NCBI GenBank assembly: GCA_030837345.1
Contig: JAUPKQ010000244.1
Coordinates: 1 to 33,059, forward strand
Source of the DNA: Actinomycetota bacterium
GTDB taxonomy: Bacteria > Actinomycetota > Actinomycetes > Actinomycetales > Kineosporiaceae
Direction: 5' to 3'
Length of the DNA: 33,059 nucleotides
The notes beneath the pieces were generated by a model. It worked only from the letters and a program-made list of their open reading frames with translations. It made no database searches and was not told where the DNA came from. A program made the position numbers and the translations under genes. This document shows positions 1 through 12,723 of this stretch, piece by piece. Every line of letters starts with the position of its first letter. The stretch's first letter is position 1.

Positions 1-1417
<1,417 letters not shown>

Positions 1418-1457
1418 TCAAGGCTTAAGGCGGGCCTTCGGCCCGGCTGTCCCGGCT

Positions 1458-1492
1458 GCCGGCAGGAAAGGCGTCTCGCTTTTCCTGCCGGC
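1458..1492 (-). terminator. 12-bp hairpin in the rpoB-rpoC spacer (attenuator or processing site)
   Basis: GCCGGCAGGAAA (1458-1469) and TTTCCTGCCGGC (1481-1492) are perfect complements around an 11-base loop. No U-run follows on the minus strand, so this is more likely a processing or pausing hairpin, or a weak terminator, than a full stop before rpoC. A second, smaller stem (CGGGCC/GGCCCG, 1431-1445) lies just downstream in the transcript. The whole spacer 1361-1547 has no other coding signal. Confidence 0.6.
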
Positions 1493-1547
1493 CCGCTGTC
1501 GCGGAGGGACGTGGTTCACGTGGTGGTCATCAGGCGAAGGCCGGTTC

Positions 1548-5042
<3,495 letters not shown>

Positions 5043-5375
5043 GAGGGGTCCTTCCACGGGCCTGGCGGGCGTTACGTGCGCACACTGCGCCACCCGGGAG
5101 CAAGTCCACGGGTATAAGCACAGGTAGGCGCAAAGCGCAAGGCTACCCGCCGCAGGCATGGAAGTCCAATGCAGACCAAGGCCGCCCGAGCCGACACCGC
5201 CACGCCGCGGTCTGCCGACCCAAACGTTCGGCCGGGAAGAGACCCGGCGGCCTTGCTTGGACACGTCGAGGATGACTGGCGGTGAGCTCTTCGTCAAGAC
5301 CACCCGGGCCTTCAACCCATCGAAGGGCACACAGTGGAGTCACCTGGCGGGCCCATTCACCTCAGTTCATTACGC

Positions 5376-5405
5376 AGCGTATCCAGTTCTTCAATTCCAT
5401 GACGA
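5376..5405 (-). promoter_or_regulatory. candidate rpoB promoter
   Basis: On the minus strand TCGTCA (5405-5400) and TACGCT (5381-5376) are spaced by 18 bases in the AT-richer part of the spacer. The match to the housekeeping -35 (TTGACA) is four of six, and the -10 fits TANNNT. It lies downstream of the terminator hairpin and about 335 bases before the rpoB start. This is a weak, sequence-only prediction. Confidence 0.25.
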
Positions 5406-5576
5406 CCTGCAACAGATCATGTAATCGTGTGGCGCATCTCACAGACTCCTTGTTCCGCCCGCTCGTGTCGCCGCATCCCGCTACTTAGCCGTCCACCCCA
5501 GTGCGTCCTGTCGTCCACCTCGGTGCGCCCTTCGGCGTCCGCTGTCTGTGGCGTCCGCTGCCAAGAACGGCAAAAA

Positions 5577-5614
5577 CCCGCCGGGCGGACCGGCGAACCG
5601 GTCCGCCCGGCGGG
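5577..5614 (-). terminator. strong intrinsic terminator downstream of rplL
   Basis: CCCGCCGGGCGGACCGG (5577-5593) and its exact complement (5598-5614) form a perfect 17-bp stem. The tetraloop is UUCG on the minus-strand RNA. The stem is followed at once by TTTTTG in the direction of transcription (plus-strand CAAAAA, 5571-5576). This is a textbook rho-independent terminator, oriented to stop transcripts from rplJ-rplL before rpoB. In many bacteria this site is a partial attenuator. Confidence 0.85.
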
Positions 5615-5624
5615 CGGGACAGCA

Positions 5625-5661
5625 GATCGGGTGGACCAGGTGTCACCCGGTCCACCCGATC
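5625..5661 (-). promoter_or_regulatory. second hairpin immediately after rplL, possible antiterminator partner
   Basis: GATCGGGTGGACC (5625-5637) and GGTCCACCCGATC (5649-5661) form a perfect 13-bp stem with an 11-base loop, only 7 bases past the rplL stop. No U-run follows. In the RNA, CGGGUGGACC from its 5' arm can also pair with GGUCCGCCCG in the 3' arm of the terminator just downstream, needing one U-G pair. A mutually exclusive terminator/antiterminator fold is therefore possible. Confidence 0.55.
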
Positions 5662-5667
5662 ATGAGG

Positions 5668-6057
5668 TCACTTGACCGAGACGGTGGCGCCAGCGCCCTC
5701 GAGGGCAGCCTTGGCCTTCTCTGCGGCCTCCTTGTTGACCTTCTCCAGGACGGGCTTGGGGGCGCCGTCCACCAGGTCCTTGGCCTCCTTCAGGCCGAGC
5801 GAGGTGAGCGAGCGCACCTCCTTGATGACCTGGATCTTCTTGTCGCCAGCGGCCTCGAGAATGACGTCGAACTCGTCCTTCTCCTCGGCGGCCGGTGCGG
5901 CCTCGCCGCCACCGGCGCCCGCGACAGCGGCGACAGCGACCGGCGCAGCGGCGGTGACCTCGAAGACCTCTTCGAACTTCTTCACGAACTCCGACAGCTC
6001 AATGAGAGTCATGTCCTTGAACGCGTCGAGCAGCTCGTCGGTGCTGAGCTTCGCCAT
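5668..6057 (-). CDS. rplL: 50S ribosomal protein L7/L12
   Basis: Stalk protein of the large ribosomal subunit that recruits and stimulates translation GTPases; it binds L10 as dimers. The 129-residue length is normal. The N-terminal dimerisation domain ([20 protein letters not shown]) is followed by an Ala/Gly/Pro-rich hinge (about residues 35-58) and the C-terminal domain with the conserved factor-binding stretch [20 protein letters not shown]. The ATG has GGAAGGA 11 bases upstream. It lies 88 bases after rplJ on the same strand, the standard pairing that makes L10 and L12 together. It ends just before the double hairpin. Confidence 0.97.
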   Translation of the reverse strand: MAKLSTDELLDAFKDMTLIELSEFVKKFEEVFEVTAAAPVAVAAVAGAGGGEAAPAAEEKDEFDVILEAAGDKKIQVIKEVRSLTSLGLKEAKDLVDGAPKPVLEKVNKEAAEKAKAALEGAGATVSVK

Positions 6058-6145
6058 GGTGGCGTCAATCCTTCCGTGTCGTTCACGCGGATCGCTCGGG
6101 CAGATCGATCGTCCGGCCCGACCGCATGGTGATGGGGCGGGCGGT

Positions 6146-6739
6146 TCAGCCCTGCGGAGCCAGGGCTGCGGCGTCCTGCTCGGGTGCCTCGGCCTCGGCC
6201 TCGGACGGGGAGCCTTCCCCGGACGAGTCCTCGACCTTCTGCCGCAGGGCGTCGATCGTGCGCGCCGCCTGCGACAGCGGAGCGACGAACAGGTAGGCGG
6301 CCTTCGTCAGGTTCGCCTTCATAGCGCCGGCCAGCTTGGCCAGCAGCACCTCACGCGACTCAAGGTCGGCGAGCTTCTTCACCTCGTCCGCGGACAGCGT
6401 CCTCCCGTCGAGGACACCGCCCTTGATGACGAGTGCGGGATTCACGCGGGAGAAGTCACGCAGGCCCTTGGCGGCCTCCACCGGGTCCCCGGTGATGAAG
6501 GCGATCGCCGTCGGACCGGAGAGGTCCTCCTCGAAGGCGCCGACTCCGGCTTCCTTCGCAGCGATCGACGTCAGCGTGTTCTTCACCACGGCGTAGGTGG
6601 CGTTGGCGGCGATGCTCCTGCGAAGCGTCGTCAGCTGCGCCACGGTGAGCCCGCGGTACTCGGTCAGCACAGCGGCGTTGGATGCACGGAAACGGTCCGC
6701 GATCTCGGCAACCGCAGCTGCCTTGTCCGGCCTCGCCAT
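6146..6739 (-). CDS. rplJ: 50S ribosomal protein L10
   Basis: Stalk base protein that anchors L7/L12 dimers on 23S rRNA and, with them, usually represses its own mRNA through the leader. It has 197 residues. The N-terminal rRNA-binding domain carries the typical [16 protein letters not shown] and VVKNTL motifs, and the helix that binds L12 lies around residues 140-170. The C-terminus continues into an acidic Ala/Glu-rich tail ([17 protein letters not shown]), common in actinobacterial L10. A dense purine stretch AGGAAGGAGGG precedes the ATG closely. It is preceded by a 364-base structured leader and followed by rplL. Confidence 0.97.
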   Translation of the reverse strand: MARPDKAAAVAEIADRFRASNAAVLTEYRGLTVAQLTTLRRSIAANATYAVVKNTLTSIAAKEAGVGAFEEDLSGPTAIAFITGDPVEAAKGLRDFSRVNPALVIKGGVLDGRTLSADEVKKLADLESREVLLAKLAGAMKANLTKAAYLFVAPLSQAARTIDALRQKVEDSSGEGSPSEAEAEAPEQDAAALAPQG

Positions 6740-6754
6740 GGCCCTCCTTCCTGT

Positions 6755-7000
6755 GGTGCCGGTTCAACGACGGCCCGCAAAACACGAACGCCCCGGCGCA
6801 GGGGCACGGGGCGTGGCCGACGGCCGGAAAGCAGTGGCCGTACCGGTACGCACGGGAATCGAAGAATAATCCCGTTCCGTTCTCACCTGCGCGGGCCGCC
6901 CGCGGGAGCGGGACCTTCGCCCGCTGGAGAGCGGGGACCGGCGGTCTTCGGCGAGGTCAGCGTACGGGAGGGGCAGGTCCGGATCCAAATCGTGTCCACG
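6755..7000 (-). promoter_or_regulatory. probable L10 leader (ribosomal protein autoregulatory RNA)
   Basis: The rplA-rplJ gap (6740-7103) is 364 bases with no gene and several stems. These are ACGCCCCG/CGGGGCGT (6788-6795 with 6807-6814), a palindrome GTACCGGTAC near 6839, and ACGGGA/TCCCGT (6852-6857 with 6870-6875) closing an AU-rich loop. In most bacteria the rplJ leader binds the L10-L12 complex to repress translation, and the position and foldedness fit that role. I did not verify the kink-turn of the described L10 leader family, so the boundaries are approximate. Confidence 0.5.
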
Positions 7001-7029
7001 GCGACCCTCTCGGAGGAAGGACGAGAAGA

Positions 7030-7057
7030 GCCCCTCACCGACGGATCGGTGAGGGGC
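7030..7057 (-). terminator. terminator-like hairpin after rplA
   Basis: GCCCCTCACCGA (7030-7041) and TCGGTGAGGGGC (7046-7057) form a perfect 12-bp stem with a four-base loop, 47 bases past the rplA stop. On the minus strand it is followed by a pyrimidine-rich stretch (CTCTTCTCGTCCTTCC) rather than a pure U-run. It probably terminates or attenuates the rplK-rplA transcript before rplJ. Confidence 0.65.
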
Positions 7058-7103
7058 CCGGAGGCATTGCCCGAAGCCCCGTGGAGTCCCCGGAGAACCT
7101 CTG

Positions 7104-7820
7104 TCAGGCCTCGGTGTCCTCGGTCTCGAGGTCGCGCGTGCGGTTGACGTCGAGCGGGATGCCGGGGCCCATCGTCGTCGCGATGCTGCCCTTCATCAGG
7201 TACCGGCCCTTCGCCGCGGACGGCTTGAGGCGCAGGACCTCATCGAGCGCGACGGCGTAGTTCTGGACCAGCGCGGTCTCGGAGAACGACGTCTTGCCGA
7301 TGATGAAGTGCAGGTTCGCGTGCTTGTCGACGCGGAACTCGATCTTGCCGCCCTTGATCTCCTCGACGGCCTTGGCGACGTCCATCGTCACCGTGCCCGT
7401 CTTGGGGTTCGGCATGAGGCCACGCGGGCCCAGGATCTTGCCCAGGCGCCCGACCTTGCCCATGAGGTCCGGAGTGGCGACGACGGCGTCGAAGTCGAGC
7501 CAGCCCTTCTGGATCTTCTCGATCATGTCGTCGGAGCCGACGAAGTCGGCACCGGCGGCCTCGGCCTGTGCGGCACGGTCACCGGTCGCGAAGACCAGGA
7601 CCCGGGCGGTCTTACCGGTACCGTGCGGCAGGATGACGGTGCCACGCACCATCTGGTCCGCCTTGCGGGGGTCGACCCCGAGGCGGAAGGCGACCTCGAC
7701 GGTCGCGTCGTACTTGGTCGCCGACGTCTCCTTGGCCAGGCGGACGGCGACGAGCGGGTGGTAGAGCTTCCCGGGGTCCACCTTCGCGGCGGAGGCGCGG
7801 TAGGCCTTGCTGCGCTTCAC
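7104..7820 (-). CDS. rplA: 50S ribosomal protein L1
   Basis: Large-subunit protein of the L1 stalk, which handles E-site tRNA; in many bacteria it also represses the rplK-rplA mRNA. The 238 residues include the family signature [19 protein letters not shown] and the downstream GKTSF and GPGIPLDV segments. The start is a GTG (GTGAAGCGC) with TAGGAGAG six bases upstream. It lies 122 bases after rplK on the same strand, the standard L11-L1 operon. It ends with an acidic tail (LETEDTEA). Confidence 0.97.
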   Translation of the reverse strand: MKRSKAYRASAAKVDPGKLYHPLVAVRLAKETSATKYDATVEVAFRLGVDPRKADQMVRGTVILPHGTGKTARVLVFATGDRAAQAEAAGADFVGSDDMIEKIQKGWLDFDAVVATPDLMGKVGRLGKILGPRGLMPNPKTGTVTMDVAKAVEEIKGGKIEFRVDKHANLHFIIGKTSFSETALVQNYAVALDEVLRLKPSAAKGRYLMKGSIATTMGPGIPLDVNRTRDLETEDTEA

Positions 7821-7942
7821 AGTGCTCTCCTAGATCAGAGTTGTGGTCGTCGGGCCGCGCCGGGCCCTGCCACGGATTCGGTCGGGGCATCCTGCCCCGG
7901 GGCCGTCTGTTCGACCGGCCCACGAGAATGACCAGACAGGGC

Positions 7943-8377
7943 CTAGCCCTCGACGGTGATGCCCATCGAGCGGGCGGTCCCTGCGATGATCTTCGAGGCC
8001 TGGTCGAGGTCGTTCGCGTTGAGGTCCTCAAGCTTCGTCTGGGCGATCTCGCGGACCTGGGCGGCGGTCAGACGGCCGACCTTGGTCTTGTGGGGCTCGC
8101 CGCTGCCCTTGGGGACGCCAGCGGCCTTCTTGATGAGTTCCGCGGCGGGCGGGGTCTTCGTGACGAAGGTGAAGGAGCGGTCCTCGTAGACCGTGATCTC
8201 CACCGGGACCACGTTGCCGCGCTGCCCCTCGGTCTGGGCGTTGTACGCCTTGCAGAACTCCATGATGTTGACGCCGTGCTGGCCCAACGCGGGACCGATC
8301 GGCGGCGCCGGCGTCGCGGCACCGGCGTTGATCTGCAGCTTGATCAGAGCTGCGACCTTCTTCTTCTTGGGGGGCAT
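7943..8377 (-). CDS. rplK: 50S ribosomal protein L11
   Basis: L11 binds the GTPase-associated centre of 23S rRNA and is the thiopeptide target and stringent-response sensor region. The protein is 144 residues from [14 protein letters not shown]. The frame extends 10 codons upstream, but this ATG has AAGGA seven bases before it and gives the normal N-terminus. The proline-rich helix region [19 protein letters not shown] and the C-terminal [21 protein letters not shown] are typical. It heads rplK-rplA and lies 122 bases downstream of nusG, so it is probably in the secE-nusG transcript. Confidence 0.97.
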
Positions 8378-8499
8378 GTCCGGGTCCTTCTGGTTGCGTA
8401 GGTTCACCGTGTCGCTGTCACGGCGCTGGCCTCAGGCCGCCACGGGCGACACGAAGCCGTCCCGCGGAGTCTAGGTGATGACAAAGACCGCCGGAGTCG

Positions 8500-9405
8500 T
8501 CAGAGCTTGGCGACGTCGCTGAACGACAACTCGACCGGGGTCTCACGGCCAAAGATCGAGACCAGCACCTTGAGCTTCTGGGCGTCGGGGTTGATCTCGG
8601 AGATGGTGGCCGGGAGGGTCTCGAAGGGGCCTTCCATGACGGTGACGGTCTCGCCGATCTCGAAGTCGACGAGCTTGACCTCGGCCTTCGACGGCTTCGA
8701 CGAACCCTCGGCCGGCTGGAGAGACGGGGCGAGCATCGAGAAGACCTCGTCGGCGCTGAGCGGCACCGGCTGGTGGGTGTGGCCGACGAACCCGGTCACC
8801 CCGGGGGTGTGCCGGACGGCGCCCCAGGACTCATCGCTGAGATCCATGCGGACCAGCACGTACCCCGGGATCCGCACCCGGCGTACCTGCTTGCGCTGGC
8901 CGTTCTTGATCTCGGTGACCTCTTCCATCGGAACCTCGACCTGGAAGATGTAATCCTCCATGTTGAGGCTCGTGATGCGGTTCTCGAGGTTGGCCTTGAC
9001 CCGGTTCTCGTACCCGGCGTAGGAGTGGATCACGTACCAGTCGCCGGGCATCCGCCGAAGCTGGGACTTGAACTCGGCGACCGGGTCCACAGAAGCGTCC
9101 GTCGCCGGGTCCTGGGGGGAGGACTCGTCGCCGTCCTCGTCGGACTCGGCGGCTTCGTCGTCGTCGGACTCGTCGGACTCGACGTCGGCGGCTTCGTCGG
9201 ACTCGACGTCGGCGGCTTCGTCGGACTCAGCGAATCCCTGGAGCGACGCCAGAGCGGGCTCTTCTTCGTCGTCGTCCTCCTCGACACCCCAGGCCGAGGC
9301 GACGACCTGGTCGGCGTCATCCGCCCAGGGCGCGGCGTCACCGTCGCGGGCGGCGGCCTCGTCGAGGTCGGGGTCCGCGGACGGGTGGGGGGTCTGCTCG
9401 GACAC
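8500..9405 (-). CDS. nusG: transcription termination/antitermination factor NusG with long acidic N-terminal extension
   Basis: NusG binds the RNA polymerase clamp and couples it to Rho or the ribosome. The core begins near residue 118 ([16 protein letters not shown], then [24 protein letters not shown] and TPGVTGFVG) and ends in a KOW domain ([28 protein letters not shown]). About 115 residues precede it, almost all Asp, Glu, Ser and Ala, and include two exact copies of SDEAADVE. Acidic extensions are known in actinobacterial NusG proteins, so this is expected in kind though long. The start is a GTG with AGTAGGG seven bases upstream. It follows secE by 60 bases. Confidence 0.96.
   Translation of the reverse strand: MSEQTPHPSADPDLDEAAARDGDAAPWADDADQVVASAWGVEEDDDEEEPALASLQGFAESDEAADVESDEAADVESDESDDDEAAESDEDGDESSPQDPATDASVDPVAEFKSQLRRMPGDWYVIHSYAGYENRVKANLENRITSLNMEDYIFQVEVPMEEVTEIKNGQRKQVRRVRIPGYVLVRMDLSDESWGAVRHTPGVTGFVGHTHQPVPLSADEVFSMLAPSLQPAEGSSKPSKAEVKLVDFEIGETVTVMEGPFETLPATISEINPDAQKLKVLVSIFGRETPVELSFSDVAKL
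9175..9222 (-). repeat. two tandem 24-bp repeats inside nusG
   Basis: Two identical adjacent copies of a 24-base unit (9175-9198 and 9199-9222) encode SDEAADVE twice in the acidic extension of NusG. Being in frame and a multiple of three, the repeat can expand or contract without breaking the gene. Confidence 0.9.
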
Positions 9406-9465
9406 GCTCTAGCCCTACTTCCTGTGGAATGCTCGGTTCGGTCTGGACGGCGGTACGCCGATCGA

Positions 9466-9687
9466 TCAGGAGCCGCCGCCGAACACCCACAGCACGAGCT
9501 TGCCGAACCCGAAATCGAGAAGCGAGACGTAGGTCATCACGGCGAGCACGAAGACGAGCACCACGGACGTGTACGTGATCAGCTCTGACCGGGTGGGCCG
9601 GACGACCTTCTTGAGCTCTGCAACGATCTGACGGAGGAAGAGGCGCACGCCCCCGGGACGGCGCTTCGTCGCGGACGTTGTGGTCAC
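9466..9687 (-). CDS. secE: preprotein translocase subunit SecE
   Basis: Small essential subunit of the SecYEG channel. It has 73 residues from the chosen start. It shows the family layout of an amphipathic helix (LFLRQIVAELKKVVRPTRSE) followed by a single membrane span (about residues 38-60, TYTSVVLVFVLAVMTYVSLL). The open frame reaches back to a TTG at 9726 without a ribosome binding site. The GTG at 9687 has AGGTGAGG directly upstream and matches typical actinobacterial SecE length, so I use it. It lies between tRNA-Trp and nusG, the usual actinobacterial arrangement. Confidence 0.95.
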   Translation of the reverse strand: MTTTSATKRRPGGVRLFLRQIVAELKKVVRPTRSELITYTSVVLVFVLAVMTYVSLLDFGFGKLVLWVFGGGS

Positions 9688-9824
9688 GTGCCTCACCTGG
9701 TCGGTAGCTCGATGGTGGGTTGTCAACGCCGGGCTTCGACCCGGCCCTCGCGGGACGGACCGGCACCCGGCCGGCAGTGCTCGTGGCGCCTGGAACGAGG
9801 CGGATTCCCCCGGGTCTCACCCGA

Positions 9825-9849
9825 CCGGCGGGCCTTTCGGGCCCGCCGG
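9825..9849 (-). terminator. 10-bp hairpin just after tRNA-Trp
   Basis: CCGGCGGGCC (9825-9834) and GGCCCGCCGG (9840-9849) pair perfectly around a five-base loop, 12 bases past the 3' end of tRNA-Trp. There is no U-run, so it is likely a 3'-processing boundary or partial terminator that still lets secE-nusG be transcribed. Confidence 0.5.
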
Positions 9850-9861
9850 GAGGATGAACCG

Positions 9862-9934
9862 CAGGGCAGGAGGGACTCGAACCCCCAACCACCGGTTTTG
9901 GAGACCGGAGCGCTGCCAGTTGCGCCACTGCCCT
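9862..9934 (-). tRNA. tRNA-Trp (anticodon CCA)
   Basis: A 73-base cloverleaf on the minus strand. The acceptor AGGGCAG pairs with CTGCCCT, the anticodon stem CCGGT/ACCGG closes the loop CTCCAAA, the T-loop reads GTTCGAGTC, and the discriminator is G. CCA is not encoded. It sits directly upstream of secE, a common actinobacterial linkage. Confidence 0.96.
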
Positions 9935-10025
9935 TCAAGTGACCCGCCAAACCTACCCTCTCAACGGGCCGATCGGCTCTGCTTGCGGCCCAGGACGGTG
10001 TCAGTTGGCAAACCACCTGGTCGGG

Positions 10026-10055
10026 AGTCTACGCATTCGACGAGCCTGGGTCGAA
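10026..10055 (-). promoter_or_regulatory. candidate promoter for tRNA-Trp/secE/nusG with overlapping inverted repeat
   Basis: On the minus strand TTCGAC (10055-10050) and TAGACT (10031-10026) are 18 bases apart, about 90 bases before tRNA-Trp. The 8-bp inverted repeat CATTCGAC/GTCGAATG (10034-10041 and 10050-10057) covers the -35 and spacer, so an operator or overlapping regulator site is possible. The prediction is from sequence only. Confidence 0.35.
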
Positions 10056-10130
10056 TGAGCTCCTGGGTTCGTCCACAACCCGCCGTTCGTCCGCGGCCGG
10101 AGCCGAGATCGCGATGCCAAGATGGGCACC

Positions 10131-11372
10131 ATGTCCGAGCAGCTCAGCAGCCCAGTCCCGCGCGCCGTACCGCGGGCCCGCGTCTCCCGCCGGATCGGTG
10201 GCATCGCCGAATCGGCGACCCTCGCCGTGGATGCCAAGGCCAAGGCTCTCAAGGCCTCCGGACGGCCGGTCATCGGGTTCGGTGCCGGTGAGCCGGACTT
10301 CCCGACGCCCGAGTACATCGTGGCCGCCGCGGCAGCGGCCTGTGCCATCCCGGCGAACCACCGGTACACCCCCGCCGCAGGCCTTCCCGAGCTGCGCTCG
10401 GCCGTCGCCGCGAAGACCCAGCGCGACACCGGCCTGGTCGTCCCCCCCGATCAGGTCTTGATCACCAACGGGGGCAAGCAGGCCGTCTTCCAGGCCTTCG
10501 CGACGCTGGTCGACCCAGGTGACGAGGTACTCCTGCCCACCCCCTACTGGACGACCTACCCGGAGGCGATCGTCCTCGCCGGGGGTGTCCCCGTGGAGGT
10601 CTTCGCTGGCGAGGACCAGAACTACCTGGTCACGGTCGAGCAGCTGGAGGCCGCTCGCACGCCGCGGACGAAGGCGCTGCTGTTCTGCTCGCCGTCCAAC
10701 CCCACCGGGTCGGTCTACCCGGCGGAGACGGTCGAAGCCATCGGCCGCTGGGCCGTCGAGAACGGCGTCTGGGTCATCACCGACGAGATCTACGAGCACC
10801 TCGTGTACGACGGCGCCCGCGCGGTGTCGATGCCGGTCGCCGTTCCGGAACTCGCCGGCACCTGCGTCGTCCTCAACGGCGTCGCCAAGACCTACGCGAT
10901 GACGGGATGGCGCGTGGGCTGGCTCATCGGGCCCAAGGACGTCGTGAAAGCGGCGACGAACCTTCAGTCACACCTGACGTCGAACGTTGCAAATGTTTCC
11001 CAACGGGCCGCTCTGACCGCCGTCTCGGGCGATCTGGCGGCCGTCGAGGAGATGCGGAACGCCTTCGACCGGCGGCGGAACACCATGGTCAAGATGCTCA
11101 ACGAGATCCCAGGGGTCGAGTGCCCGACCCCGCAGGGCGCGTTCTACGCCTATCCCTCGGTCAAGAACCTCCTGGGCAAGACCCTGCGCGGGCAGACTCC
11201 CACGACCTCGGCCGAACTGGCGACGCTGATCCTCGACGAGGCCGAGGTCGCCGTCGTCCCCGGGGAGGCCTTCGGGCCCAGCGGTTATCTGCGGCTGTCC
11301 TACGCCTTGGGCGACGAGGACCTCGTCACCGGTGTGAGCCGGCTCGCGTCCCTGCTCGCCGAGGCCCGCTGA
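10131..11372 (+). CDS. PLP-dependent aminotransferase (aspartate aminotransferase type)
   Basis: Class I/II fold-type I aminotransferase of about 413 residues, close to bacterial aspartate aminotransferases of the AspB branch. Substrate specificity cannot be read with certainty. The N-terminal signature [20 protein letters not shown] is typical of that branch. Substrate/cofactor regions are visible: [10 protein letters not shown], then [41 protein letters not shown], and [13 protein letters not shown]. The Schiff-base lysine lies in [16 protein letters not shown] (about residue 245), and the C-terminal arginine in [10 protein letters not shown]. An ATG three codons earlier (10122) is an alternative start; neither has a clear ribosome binding site, so the mRNA may be leaderless. 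It diverges from tRNA-Trp/secE, and a 40-bp palindrome follows 15 bases after the stop. Confidence 0.93.
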   Translation: MSEQLSSPVPRAVPRARVSRRIGGIAESATLAVDAKAKALKASGRPVIGFGAGEPDFPTPEYIVAAAAAACAIPANHRYTPAAGLPELRSAVAAKTQRDTGLVVPPDQVLITNGGKQAVFQAFATLVDPGDEVLLPTPYWTTYPEAIVLAGGVPVEVFAGEDQNYLVTVEQLEAARTPRTKALLFCSPSNPTGSVYPAETVEAIGRWAVENGVWVITDEIYEHLVYDGARAVSMPVAVPELAGTCVVLNGVAKTYAMTGWRVGWLIGPKDVVKAATNLQSHLTSNVANVSQRAALTAVSGDLAAVEEMRNAFDRRRNTMVKMLNEIPGVECPTPQGAFYAYPSVKNLLGKTLRGQTPTTSAELATLILDEAEVAVVPGEAFGPSGYLRLSYALGDEDLVTGVSRLASLLAEAR

Positions 11373-11386
11373 CCCTCGTCTCTCCC

Positions 11387-11426
11387 GTCTGCTGGAACCG
11401 ACGCGATCGCGTCGGTTCCAGCAGAC
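11387..11426. terminator. perfect 40-bp palindrome between convergent genes
   Basis: The 20-base half-site GTCTGCTGGAACCGACGCGA is followed by its exact reverse complement, with GCGATCGC at the centre. It lies 15 bases after the aminotransferase stop and 26 bases before the end of the oppositely oriented proline-rich gene, so it can act as a bidirectional terminator. No U-run follows on either strand, which is common for actinobacterial hairpin terminators. Confidence 0.75.
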
Positions 11427-11451
11427 AGCCGACGGCGCGTCGGCGAAGTCA

Positions 11452-12615
11452 TCAGGTCCGGCGAAGACCGCACCGATGGCAGCGGCCGCGTTCGGTCGGT
11501 TCGCGGCAAGGGTCGTTCCCGAGCGGACACCGGTCGTCGCTGCGCACTTCATCCGCCGCGTAGTGCTCGGACGCCGTGCGGAACAGCCCCGACAGGCTCG
11601 CCGCCAAAGGGTTCGGTCCGGTCGGCAGAGGGTTCGGAACGGTGGCCGATGGGTTCAGGCCGTTCCCGGGCGGCGGCGACAGTGTTCCGGTCTCGCCGTC
11701 CGGCGATTTCTCAACCCCCATGGCCCGGACGACGGTCTCGGTGTGGAGCGGCGACCGGGACACGGGTTCCATGGCGGGGTCTGCGGGAGCAGCAGCATCG
11801 GCGGGAGCGGCGTCCACGGGAGTCGCTCCGGGCTCCGCCGCCGGAACGCTCTCGGGGGCTGCGGCCGGATCGCTCCCGGCAAGCGGCTCCGGTAGGTGTC
11901 CGGGAGGCTCGACGACCCCGGATCGACCGGGAGCCGTGGCGTGAGGTTGATCAAGATCTGGTCGCGTAGGTCCGTTCTGTGCGGGCACATCGCCCGGGGG
12001 CACGGCACCACCCGGGGGCACCTCGCCATTCGGAGGCACCGCACCATCTGGGGGCACCTCACCACCTGGGGGCACCTCACCACCCGGGGGCAGCGGACTC
12101 TGTGGTGCCGCGACGACGGCGCGCCCGTGTCGCACGATCCGGGCAAGACGCAGAAAGGCGTCGAATCCGCCGTCCTCCTCGCACCCGGCCCGGAGGGGCG
12201 TCTCCGGCGCCTTCCCCGGCTCCTGTTCGCCATCCCTGGTCCCGTCGTGCGCAGATCCGCCCGACGGCCGATCCTCGGCACCACCGTCACGGGGGTCGAC
12301 AACAAGGAGAGGAGCCGGCGGGGCCGACTGCTCGGCAGGTCCCGCGAGGAGAAGGGGCGACGCCGGACTCATCCCCTCGGGATCGCCGGGAACCGCACCC
12401 GGAAGAGTGGCCGGCACTGGATGCGGTGCGGATGCCGATGCGGGTGCCGGTGCAGGAACCGGAACCGAAGCAGGAACCATAGCCGGAGTGGGAACCGGAG
12501 CCGAAGCGGGAACCGGACCTGTTCCCGGGTGATGTCCCGGCGTTCTGGCTGTGGTGAGCCAGAGGCGCCATAGCGGACCATTCCGGACGCCGCCCGGCAG
12601 TCCTCCCAGGTGCAT
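11452..12615 (-). CDS. proline/alanine-rich repeat protein of unknown function with a four-cysteine C-terminus
   Basis: I do not recognise a family. The 387-residue frame starts at an ATG with AAGGAGG four bases upstream, a strong sign that it is translated. The N-terminal third is alternating Pro/Ala/Val/Ser (PVPAPAPASASAPHPVPA). A short non-repetitive helix-like patch FDAFLRLARIVRHGRAVV follows at about residues 150-167. Next comes a tandem run of six-residue repeats of the form PPGGEV (about residues 177-210), then more Pro/Ala-rich sequence. The last 25 residues hold four cysteines spaced C-x6-C-x8-C-x2-C in a basic context, possibly a small zinc-binding site. There is no signal peptide or membrane span. 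Codon third positions are less GC-biased than in neighbouring genes. It is divergent from the NTF2-like gene. Confidence 0.6.
   Translation of the reverse strand: MHLGGLPGGVRNGPLWRLWLTTARTPGHHPGTGPVPASAPVPTPAMVPASVPVPAPAPASASAPHPVPATLPGAVPGDPEGMSPASPLLLAGPAEQSAPPAPLLVVDPRDGGAEDRPSGGSAHDGTRDGEQEPGKAPETPLRAGCEEDGGFDAFLRLARIVRHGRAVVAAPQSPLPPGGEVPPGGEVPPDGAVPPNGEVPPGGAVPPGDVPAQNGPTRPDLDQPHATAPGRSGVVEPPGHLPEPLAGSDPAAAPESVPAAEPGATPVDAAPADAAAPADPAMEPVSRSPLHTETVVRAMGVEKSPDGETGTLSPPPGNGLNPSATVPNPLPTGPNPLAASLSGLFRTASEHYAADEVRSDDRCPLGNDPCREPTERGRCHRCGLRRT
11996..12085 (-). repeat. five tandem 18-bp repeats inside the proline-rich gene
   Basis: Units at 11996, 12014, 12032, 12050 and 12068, plus a partial sixth, each begin with GGGGGCAC or a close variant on the plus strand. 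They encode PPxGxV-type hexapeptides on the minus strand. Copies differ mostly by single changes, which suggests recent slippage expansion under frame constraint. Confidence 0.85.
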
Positions 12616-12723
12616 CGGGCCTCCTTCGCTCCTGTGGGAGCCATCGGCGGGAACCCGGCCGATGTGAGAGGACCTGGGCTACGTTCCTTCTGTCGGCCGC
12701 TGGTCTCTCGGAAGGATCATCTG

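Larger units (their letters stand above)
5043..5667 (-). other. rplL-rpoB spacer / rpoB leader
   Basis: No convincing gene is seen in these 625 bases. The rplL-proximal end holds two hairpins (annotated separately). The middle has short direct repeats: CGTCCACC at 5490 and 5512, and GGCGTCCGCTG at 5534 and 5550. The stretch around 5370-5440 is clearly more AT-rich than its surroundings and is the likeliest place for an rpoB promoter. The last 100 bases before the TTG start could be read in frame with rpoB but lack RpoB similarity. Confidence 0.6.

Noticed and set aside
11990-12090. A CRISPR-like array suggested by regular repeats
   Set aside because: The 18-bp units are directly adjacent with no spacers and translate to a regular hexapeptide within an open reading frame.
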